Source: Roseomonas sp. OT10 (GTDB lineage: Bacteria; Pseudomonadota; Alphaproteobacteria; Acetobacterales; Acetobacteraceae). Taken from it: DNA of 64,000 nt. The notes beneath the pieces were generated by a model, which saw nothing but the letters and a program-made list of their open reading frames with translations, was not told where the DNA came from and searched no databases. The stretch covers positions 2,314,001-2,378,000 of the forward strand of contig NZ_CP087719.1 in the NCBI RefSeq assembly GCF_020991085.1, read 5' to 3'. Shown in pieces: positions 55,924 to 64,000 of the stretch. Every line of letters starts with the position of its first letter. Within the stretch, counting starts at the first letter, position 1. Position numbers and translations under genes: made by a program.

Positions 55924-56570
55924 GCCGCGAGTGCCTTCGCGGTGACGCGCTCGGCGAGGCGGCCCAGCGTCGCCATCGCCTCCACCAGCGCCCAGTAGAA
56001 CACCGCCAGCACCATCATGGCGGGGGCGAAGGCGAAGGTCGCGGTGCCGACGGAGGAGACCCGGAAGGTGATCTCGGGCACGGTGATGATGGACAGGACC
56101 GCCGTCTCCTTGACCATGAGGATGGTCATGTTGACCAGGGAAGGAAGGGCCGCCAGCGCCGCGCCGGGCAGCAGCACGCGGGCGACGGTCTGGGCGTGGC
56201 TGAGGCCGCAGATGCGCGCCGCCTCCAGCTGCGCCCGCGGCACCGCCGCGAAGGCGCCGCGGAAGATCTCGGAGAAATAGGCGCCGCCATAGAGGCTGAG
56301 CGCCAGCAGCCCCGCGCCGACCGCCGGCAGGTCGAGCCCGATGAAGGGGCCGCCGTAGTAGAGCAGGAAGGACTGCACCAGGAAGGGCGTCCCGCGGAAC
56401 AGCTCCACCACCACCCCCAGCACCCAGTTGAACGGCGCGGGGCCCAGGTGGCGCAGGCAGGCGACCAGCAGCCCCAGCACCATCCCCAGCGCCGAGCCAC
56501 CGAGCCAGATCAGCAGGGTCAGCGGCAGCCCTTGCACCGCCGCCCAGAAGGCCTGGACGAGGACGTTCAC
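55920..56570 (-). CDS. Amino-acid ABC transporter permease (second)
   Basis: 216-residue HisM/GlnP-type membrane protein. Hydrophobic segments throughout and the EAA-like loop AARICGLSHAQTVARVLLPGA. It starts with GTG 56570, which overlaps the stop of the neighbouring permease (GTGA); an open frame to 56921 is only its neighbour's shadow. It pairs with the permease at 56567-57205 as a heterodimer. Confidence 0.92.
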   Translation of the reverse strand: MNVLVQAFWAAVQGLPLTLLIWLGGSALGMVLGLLVACLRHLGPAPFNWVLGVVVELFRGTPFLVQSFLLYYGGPFIGLDLPAVGAGLLALSLYGGAYFSEIFRGAFAAVPRAQLEAARICGLSHAQTVARVLLPGAALAALPSLVNMTILMVKETAVLSIITVPEITFRVSSVGTATFAFAPAMMVLAVFYWALVEAMATLGRLAERVTAKALAA

Positions 56571-57205
56571 GAGCGCGGCCGCCGGATCGAGCCGAGGCCG
56601 ACCAGCGCCAGGGTCAGCGCCAGGTAGAAGGCGCCGGCCAGCGCATAGGCTTCCAGCGGCTGGAAGGTGGACGCCGCGATGGCCTGGGCGTTGCGGGTGA
56701 TCTCGGCGATCCCCACCACGGAGACCAGCGCCGAGGCCTTGAGGATCATCGTCGCCTCGTTCAGCAGCGCCGGCCGCACGGCGGCGAGCGCGATGGGCAG
56801 GCGGATGCGCAGGAAGGTCTGGGTCGGCGAGAGGCCGGAGAGCCGCGCCGCCTCCAGCGAGGAGACGGGCACGGTGGAGAGGCCGCCGCGCAGGATCTCC
56901 CCCGCATAGGCGGCGCAGCACAGCCCGACGGTGCCGACCGCCGCGACCCAGGGCGAGACGTCCAGCCCCAGGAAGGGCAGCGCGTAGTAGGAGAGCAGCA
57001 ACTGCACCAGCAGCGGCACGCCGCGGAAGAAGGAGACGTAGACCCGCGCCGCGCCGCGGGCGAGGCGCGAGGGGGCGGTGGAGGCGGCCGCGATCACCGC
57101 GCCGAAGCCGAAGCCCAGCGCGATGCCCATGGCGGAGACCAGGATGGTCGCCCAGGCGCCGCGCAGCAGCGCGGGCCAGGCTTCCGCAAGGAAGGCCGCG
57201 TCCAT
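56567..57205 (-). CDS. Amino-acid ABC transporter permease (first)
   Basis: 212 residues of the polar amino-acid (PAAT) permease family. Includes VYVSFFRGVPLLVQLLL, the family FRGVPLL motif, and the EAA loop EAARLSGLSPTQTFLRIRLP. ATG 57205 (MDAAFLAEAWPALLRG) lies 10 bp after the binding-protein stop. Together with the second permease, the ATPase and the binding protein it forms a complete importer. Confidence 0.93.
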   Translation of the reverse strand: MDAAFLAEAWPALLRGAWATILVSAMGIALGFGFGAVIAAASTAPSRLARGAARVYVSFFRGVPLLVQLLLSYYALPFLGLDVSPWVAAVGTVGLCCAAYAGEILRGGLSTVPVSSLEAARLSGLSPTQTFLRIRLPIALAAVRPALLNEATMILKASALVSVVGIAEITRNAQAIAASTFQPLEAYALAGAFYLALTLALVGLGSIRRPRS

Positions 57206-57215
57206 CCGCGCCGCG

Positions 57216-58085
57216 TCAGACGGCCGCTTCGGTGACGCGGGCGGGCAGGTCGAAGCTCTGCCCCAGCCACTTGGTCTGCAAGGCGGCCAGCCGCCCGTCG
57301 GCGCGCATCTTGTCCAGCGCGGCATCCACCGCGTCCAGCAGCGGCGCGCTGTCCGGGTCCTTGCGGCCGATGAAGCCGAAATAGGTCTTGGCCCCGAAGG
57401 TCGGCATCACGACGGAGAAGACGTTGGGCCGCTGCTTCGCCGTGTAGGCGATGTTGGAGAGTGAGTTGCCCACGGCGACGATGCGGCCGGCGGCGAGGTC
57501 GGCATAGGCCTCGGAGAAGGAGACGTATTCCCGCACCTCGGGCGGCTTGGGCAGCTTGGCGACCCAGGCCTGGGTCTGGGCGAGCTGGGCCGTCGCCTTG
57601 CCCGAGCCGATCACCTTGCCGGAGACGTCCTCGGGCTTGGTGATGCTCGCATCGTTGGCCCGCTTGAGGAAGGCGACCGTCGCATCGGCCACCGGGGCGG
57701 TGAAGCGGTAGCGCTCCATGCGCGCCCTGGTGATGGTGGCGGGGCCGGCGACCATGTCGTAGCGCCCGGCCTCGAGGCCCGGCAGCACGGCCTCCCAGGG
57801 CAGGTCCTGGAAGGTGACCTTCACCCCCAGCTCCTTGCCGATCTCGGCGAAGGCCTCGCTGTTGAAGCCGACCTGCTTGCCGCCCTCGCTGAAGTCGAAG
57901 GGGGCAAAGTGCAGCTCGGTGGCGACGTTCAGCACGCCGGCGGCCTTGGCCTTGTCCAGCGCGTTGGCCTGCGCGCGGCGGACCAGCAGCGTGGGCGTGG
58001 CCAGCGCGGCGGCACCCAGCGCGGCCCCGAGGCGGCCGAGGGAGCGGCGGCCGATACGGCCGGTCCGGTGGGGAAGGTCGGTCAT
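57216..58085 (-). CDS. Amino-acid ABC transporter substrate-binding protein
   Basis: 289 residues of the SBP_bac_3 family. The N-terminus has a twin-arginine-like RRSLGRLG before a hydrophobic stretch ending RRAQA, suggesting Tat or long Sec export. The mature protein has the usual LNVATELHFAPFDF and GKQVGFNSEAFAEIGKELG segments, then DLPWEAVLPGLEAGRYDMVAG (in parts), which bind the alpha-amino acid. Context with hut genes suggests histidine or a derivative, unproved. It heads the minus-strand operon; the 247-bp gap to the divergent oxygenase gene carries the promoters. Confidence 0.92.
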   Translation of the reverse strand: MTDLPHRTGRIGRRSLGRLGAALGAAALATPTLLVRRAQANALDKAKAAGVLNVATELHFAPFDFSEGGKQVGFNSEAFAEIGKELGVKVTFQDLPWEAVLPGLEAGRYDMVAGPATITRARMERYRFTAPVADATVAFLKRANDASITKPEDVSGKVIGSGKATAQLAQTQAWVAKLPKPPEVREYVSFSEAYADLAAGRIVAVGNSLSNIAYTAKQRPNVFSVVMPTFGAKTYFGFIGRKDPDSAPLLDAVDAALDKMRADGRLAALQTKWLGQSFDLPARVTEAAV

Positions 58086-58207
58086 GCAGCCTCTCCTGAT
58101 GGGCAGGACACCCCTGCCGGGGCATGTCGTGCCGCCAAGCAGGATGTGTGCCCGGATGCGTCTGGTCCAGCCGTGCCGCGGCGCAGGTCGCCGTCTTGCC
58201 TGACATG

Positions 58208-58236
58208 TTGACATAGCAACCTGACCTCCACAAGAT
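58208..58236 (+). promoter_or_regulatory. Candidate sigma-70 promoter of the oxygenase-hutCUHI operon
   Basis: TTGACA (58208-58213) is a perfect -35 element, followed after 17 bp by CAAGAT (58231-58236), a moderate -10. The -35 is part of an ATGTTGACAT inverted repeat (58205-58214) that could bind a regulator such as HutC, although it does not match the known HutC consensus closely. Transcription would start near 58243. Confidence 0.5.
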
Positions 58237-58332
58237 GCCCGCAGGGATGGGGAGCTTCCGCCGGCCTGCCGCGGGGGCACCTCGCCCGGCCGCCCCCGCA
58301 ACGCGCCCCCGCACCCCGCAGGAACCGCCCGC

Positions 58333-59316
58333 ATGACCGTCTCGCTGCCCGTCATCGACATCGCCAGCCTGCGCGCCGGCTCCCCCGGCGCCGTCGATCC
58401 CCGCGCCGTGGAGGCCGTGGCGGCGGAGATCCGCGCCGCCTGCACCGGCCCGGGCTTCTTCTACATCCGTGGGCACGGCATCCCGCAGCCGGTGATCGAT
58501 GCCGCCGTGACGGCCGCGCGGGACCTCTTCCACCTGCCGACCGAGACCAAGCGCCTGGTCGCCGCCAACGCCCTGCACCGCGGCTGGCACGCCATGGGCG
58601 GCGCGCTAATGGAGGGCGCGAAGCTCGCCGACCGCAAGGAGTTCTTCTCGATCGGGCTGGAGCTGCCGGCCGATGACGAGACGGTGCTGGCCGGCGAGAA
58701 GCTGCGCGGCCCGAACCAGTGGCCCGCCTTCGCGCCGGCGGTGCAGCCCGCCTTCTCGGCCTATTACCGCGAGGTCGGGGCCTGCGGCGCCGCGCTGCTC
58801 TCCGCCGTGGCGGTCAGCCTGGGCATCGACCCCGCCTTCTTCGCCGCGCGCTACCGCAAGCCGCTCCAGCGCACCCAGGCCATCTACTACCCGCCGCAGC
58901 AGGCGGATGCGGATGCCGAGGAGTTCGGCGTCGCCGCCCATACCGACTTCGGCTGCATCACCCTGCTCTGGCAGGACGACAAGGGCGGCCTCCAGGTGCG
59001 CGAGCGGCAGAGCGGCCAGTGGATCGAGGCCCCGCCTCTGCCCGGCACCATGGTCGTCAACGTGGGTGACCTGCTCGGGCGCTGGAGCAACGACCGCTTC
59101 GCCTCCACCCCGCACCGGGTGCTGAACCGCTCCGGGCAGGAGCGCTTCTCCATCGCCACCTTCTACGACCCGGACTTCTCCGCCGTGGTCGATCCGCGCG
59201 CCCTGGGCGTGCCGGATGCCGAGGCGCGGTACGAGCCGATCACCGCCGGGCAGCACATCCTGAACCGCTTCGACCGCGCCTTCGGCTATCGCAAGGCGCT
59301 CGCGGCCGCCCAGTGA
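58333..59316 (+). CDS. Isopenicillin-N-synthase-family Fe(II) oxygenase
   Basis: 327 residues. An N-terminal DIOX_N domain (LPVIDIASLRA, CTGPGFFYIRGHGIP) is followed by a 2OG-FeII_Oxy domain with iron ligands in VAAHTDFGCITLLWQD (HxD) and TPHRVLNRS (His), plus RFSIATFYDPD holding the RxS pair. It could be a hydroxylase, desaturase or oxidative deaminase; the substrate is unknown. It is the first gene of the plus-strand hut operon, 13 bp before hutC, and is unlike any standard hut enzyme. Confidence 0.92.
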   Translation: MTVSLPVIDIASLRAGSPGAVDPRAVEAVAAEIRAACTGPGFFYIRGHGIPQPVIDAAVTAARDLFHLPTETKRLVAANALHRGWHAMGGALMEGAKLADRKEFFSIGLELPADDETVLAGEKLRGPNQWPAFAPAVQPAFSAYYREVGACGAALLSAVAVSLGIDPAFFAARYRKPLQRTQAIYYPPQQADADAEEFGVAAHTDFGCITLLWQDDKGGLQVRERQSGQWIEAPPLPGTMVVNVGDLLGRWSNDRFASTPHRVLNRSGQERFSIATFYDPDFSAVVDPRALGVPDAEARYEPITAGQHILNRFDRAFGYRKALAAAQ

Positions 59317-59329
59317 CCGAGCCGGCGTG

Positions 59330-60061
59330 ATGGACCTGCCCGCCCCCGACACCCGGCCGCGCTATGAGCGGGTGAAGGACCATGTGCGCGACCGCATCGC
59401 CGCCGGCGAATGGCCGCCGGGCACGCGCCTGCCGAGCGAGAACGAGCTGGGGCCGATGCTGGGCGTCTCCCGCATCACCATCAGCCGCGCCTTCGCCGAG
59501 CTGGCGCGGCAGGGGCTGGTGCGCAAGGTCCAGGGCCTGGGCACCTTCGTCGCCGAGCGGCGGCCGCGCTTCGGCCTCGCCGAACTGCAGGACGTGGCCG
59601 AGGAGATCGCGGCGCGCGGCATGGCCTGGTCCTGCACCCTGCGCGCCCTGCGATCGGTGCCGGCGCCGGCGGAGGCTGCGGCGCTGCTCGACCTCGCCCC
59701 GGGCGAGCCGGTGTTCGAATCCGAGGTGCTGCACCGGGGCGACGGCGTGCCGATCCAGTTGGAGCACCGCACCATCCGCCGCGACTACCTGCCGCGCTAC
59801 CTGGAGCAGGATTTCGCTGCCTGCTCCACCTATTCCTACCTGCAACGCGAGGGCCGGGCGGAGGAAATGGAGCAGTCCGTCACCGCCGTCCTGCCTGATC
59901 CCGCGCTGCGCGCCCTGCTGAAGGTGGACGCGCGGGAATGCTGCCTGGTCATCCGCCGCCGCACCTTCCGCGCCGGGCGGCCGACCACCCTGGCCGTGCT
60001 GACCCAGCCGGCCAGCCGCTTCGAGATCTCCGGCCGCTACCGGCTGACCGACCCGACCTGA
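59330..60061 (+). CDS. hutC: GntR-family histidine utilisation repressor HutC
   Basis: 243 residues. N-terminal GntR winged helix ([41 protein letters not shown] in separate parts, then [10 protein letters not shown]) and a C-terminal UTRA ligand domain ([25 protein letters not shown] and YLQREG). HutC represses hut genes until urocanate binds. ATG 59330 is directly preceded by an alternative GTG at 59327. It sits between the oxygenase and hutU, so it should regulate its own operon and the divergent importer. Confidence 0.93.
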   Translation: MDLPAPDTRPRYERVKDHVRDRIAAGEWPPGTRLPSENELGPMLGVSRITISRAFAELARQGLVRKVQGLGTFVAERRPRFGLAELQDVAEEIAARGMAWSCTLRALRSVPAPAEAAALLDLAPGEPVFESEVLHRGDGVPIQLEHRTIRRDYLPRYLEQDFAACSTYSYLQREGRAEEMEQSVTAVLPDPALRALLKVDARECCLVIRRRTFRAGRPTTLAVLTQPASRFEISGRYRLTDPT

Positions 60062-60084
60062 CCCCACGCCGAGGAATCCCCCCG

Positions 60085-61766
60085 ATGCCCGACGCTCCCG
60101 ACCGCTTCCGCAACGCCCCCGCCATCCGCGCCCCGCGCGGTCCGGAGCGGACGGCGCAGCACTGGACCACCGAGGCCGCGCTGCGGATGCTGATGAACAA
60201 CCTCGACGACGAGGTGGCGGAGAACCCGGCCGAGCTGGTGGTCTATGGCGGCATCGGCCGCGCCGCGCGCGACTGGAAGAGCTACGAGACCATCCTCTCC
60301 GTGCTGCGCCGGCTGCGCGAGGACCAGACGCTGCTGGTGCAGTCCGGCAAGCCGGTGGGCGTGTTCACCACCCACGCGGACGCGCCGCGCGTGCTGATCG
60401 CCAACTCCAACCTCGTGCCGCACTGGGCCGACTGGGAGCATTTCAGCGAGCTCGATCGCAAGGGGCTGATGATGTACGGCCAGATGACGGCCGGCTCCTG
60501 GATCTACATCGGCTCCCAGGGAATCGTGCAGGGCACCTACGAGACCTTCGCCGAGGCGGGGCGGCAGCATTTCGGCGGCGATCTCGCCGGGCGCTGGATC
60601 CTCACCGGCGGGCTCGGCGGCATGGGTGGGGCGCAGCCGCTGGCGGGCGCCTTCGCCGGCGCCTGCGTGCTGGCGGTGGAGTGCCAGCCCTCGCGCATCG
60701 AGAAGCGGCTGGAGACGCGCTACCTCGACCACCGCGCCGATGATCTGGACGGCGCCCTGGCCATGATCCGGGCGGCCTGTGCCGAGAAGCGCGCCATCAG
60801 CGTCGGGCTGCTGGGCAATGCGGCGGAGATCTTCCCGGAGCTGGTCCGGCGCGGCGTGGTGCCGGACATCGTCACCGACCAGACCAGCGCGCACGACCCG
60901 GTCAACGGCTACCTGCCCGCCGGCTGGACGCTGGCCGAATGGCAGGCGAAGCGCGAGAGCGACCCGAAGGCGGTCGCGGCGGCGGCCAAGCACTCCATGG
61001 TGGCGCAGGTGCAGGCCATGCTGGACTTCCAGCGCCTGGGCGCCGTGGTGATGGATTACGGCAACAACATCCGCCAGATGGCCCAGGACGAGGGGCTGGA
61101 GAACGCCTTCGGCTTCCCCGGCTTCGTGCCCGCCTATATCCGCCCACTCTTCTGCCGCGGCGTCGGACCCTTCCGCTGGGCCGCGCTCTCGGGCGACCCG
61201 GAGGACATCTACAAGACGGACGCCAAGGTGAAGGAGCTGATCCCCGACGACCCGCATCTGCACCGCTGGCTGGACATGGCGCGCGAGCGCATTGCCTTCC
61301 AGGGCCTGCCGGCGCGCATCTGCTGGGTGGGGCTGGGGCAGCGGCACCGGCTCGGACTCGCCTTCAACGAGATGGTCGCGAAGGGGGAGCTGAAGGCGCC
61401 CGTGGTGATCGGCCGCGACCACCTGGATTCCGGCTCCGTCGCCAGCCCGAACCGCGAGACGGAGGCCATGATGGACGGCTCCGACGCCGTTTCCGACTGG
61501 CCGCTGCTGAACGCGCTGCTCAACACCGCCTCGGGCGCGACCTGGGTGTCGCTGCACCATGGCGGCGGCGTCGGCATGGGCTATTCCCAGCATGCGGGCA
61601 TGGTGATCGTGGCGGACGGCACGCCGGAGGCCGCGCGGCGGCTGGGGCGGGTGCTGTGGAACGACCCGGCGACGGGCGTGATGCGCCACGCGGATGCGGG
61701 CTATGACATCGCCATCGACTGCGCCCGGGAACAGGGTCTCGACCTGCCGATGCTGGGAGACGGCCG

Positions 61767-61770
<4 letters not shown>
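60085..61770 (+). CDS. hutU: Urocanate hydratase
   Basis: 561 residues. Converts urocanate to imidazolone propionate with tightly bound NAD. Visible are the NAD-site phrase [19 protein letters not shown], the [14 protein letters not shown]-terminal motif, [13 protein letters not shown], and the active-site Cys region [21 protein letters not shown] 60085 has GAGGAA at 60071-60076. Its stop overlaps the GTG of hutH. Confidence 0.97.
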
Positions 61771-63290
<1,520 letters not shown>

Positions 63291-63300
63291 AGGCCGCCTC

Positions 63301-64000
63301 ATGAGCGGCTTCGACACGGTCTGGCAGAACGTCACCCTGGTCACCATGGACGGGCCGCCGGACCACCCGCTCGGCCTGATCCCGGATGGCGCCCTGGCGG
63401 CGAAGGACGGGCGCATCGCCTGGGTCGGGCCGCGCGACGCCCTGCCCGGCGAGGCGTCCCGGGTGGTCGACGGGCATGGCGCGCATCTGCTGCCGGGGCT
63501 GATCGACGCCCACACCCACCTCGTCTTCGGCGGCGACCGCAGCGGCGAGTTCGAGCAACGGCTCGACGGCGTCAGCTACGAGACCATCGCGAAGGCGGGC
63601 GGCGGCATCCTTTCCACCGTGCGCGCCACCCGGGCGGCGGACGAAGCGATGCTGCTGGCCGCCGCGCGCCCGAGGCTGGACGGGCTGCTGGCCGAGGGCG
63701 TGACCACGGTCGAGATCAAGTCGGGCTACGGCCTCGACCTCGACAGCGAGCTGCGGATGCTGCGCGTCGCCCGGCTGCTGGGCGCGGAGGCGGCCGTCAC
63801 CGTCGTCACCACCCTGCTCGCCGCGCATGCGGTGCCGCCGGAATTCGCCGGGCGCCGCACGGACTACGCCCGCCATGTGGCGGAGACGATCATCCCCGCT
63901 GCCGCCTTCACCGGTCTCGCCGATGCGGTGGACGCCTTCTGCGAGCGCATCGCCTTCACCCCGGAGGAGACGCGACTGGTCTTCGACGCCGCGCGCCGCG
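63301..64000 (+). CDS. hutI: Imidazolonepropionase, cut by the window end
   Basis: 233 residues are present and the frame is still open at 64000. Amidohydrolase that opens imidazolone propionate to formimidoylglutamate. The metal-binding HxH is in [21 protein letters not shown] (in parts), followed by [34 protein letters not shown] and [15 protein letters not shown], all matching HutI. ATG 63301 lies 10 bp after hutH. hutG, expected for the HutF route, would have to be downstream or elsewhere. Confidence 0.95.
   Translation, partial: MSGFDTVWQNVTLVTMDGPPDHPLGLIPDGALAAKDGRIAWVGPRDALPGEASRVVDGHGAHLLPGLIDAHTHLVFGGDRSGEFEQRLDGVSYETIAKAGGGILSTVRATRAADEAMLLAAARPRLDGLLAEGVTTVEIKSGYGLDLDSELRMLRVARLLGAEAAVTVVTTLLAAHAVPPEFAGRRTDYARHVAETIIPAAAFTGLADAVDAFCERIAFTPEETRLVFDAARR

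Overview
The window is a very GC-rich chromosomal segment of an alphaproteobacterium, most likely an Acetobacteraceae member close to Roseomonas. This is an inference from three things: GC-saturated third codon positions, the conserved gatCAB / ruvX-pyrB-pyrC'-plsY-dprA-topA-rnr-rpmG-pleD backbone, and Acetobacteraceae-like accessory proteins. About 50 protein genes are supported. I see no rRNA, tRNA or CRISPR array.

Layout. Positions 1-4614 (minus strand) hold the amidotransferase genes gatC, gatA and gatB, with a small membrane protein and a GST. Positions 5011-19580 (plus strand) hold an MscS-type channel, an LprI-like protein, ruvX, the pyrB/pyrC' pair in which the dihydroorotase lacks its metal-binding histidines, plsY, dprA, topA, rnr, an S41 peptidase with no obvious start codon, and rpmG. 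A complete IS5-family element (19712-20665) with a TGA target duplication lies between rpmG and pleD. Positions 22296-31217 hold a VOC protein, a second GST, a methyltransferase, a serine-glyoxylate-type aminotransferase divergent from a large FAD/Fe-S D-2-hydroxyacid dehydrogenase, a DUF924 protein and an OmpA-type porin followed by a textbook terminator. Positions 31432-35208 hold a lipase-like protein, DUF1194, DUF3253 and an SbmA/BacA-like ABC protein. A 537-bp gap full of hairpins follows.

Positions 35746-42340 (minus strand) hold bacterioferritin, its [2Fe-2S] ferredoxin, recQ, an OmpA-like lipoprotein and cydDC. Two Fur-like palindromes sit by the iron genes. A major facilitator gene (42557-43789) is bracketed by two imperfect direct copies of the cydD 5' end, so it looks inserted or rearranged. 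Next come two calcium-repeat (RTX) proteins, one of them a 1175-residue GH5 glycosidase with a CBM2-like domain, a Calx-beta domain and three nearly identical 345-bp tandem units, and a polysaccharide deacetylase between them. A marR-emrB-emrA-type efflux operon follows, with a perfect 14-bp palindrome in front of marR.

The last 11 kb form a histidine-utilisation island. The minus-strand operon encodes a polar amino-acid ABC importer (binding protein, two permeases, ATPase), a phytanoyl-CoA-dioxygenase-family protein and HutF. The divergent plus-strand operon encodes an isopenicillin-N-synthase-family oxygenase, HutC, HutU, HutH and HutI (cut by the window end). Enzymes for histidine to formiminoglutamate to N-formylglutamate are present. 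The two non-heme iron oxygenases are not part of any standard hut pathway, and this is the most interesting functional question in the window.
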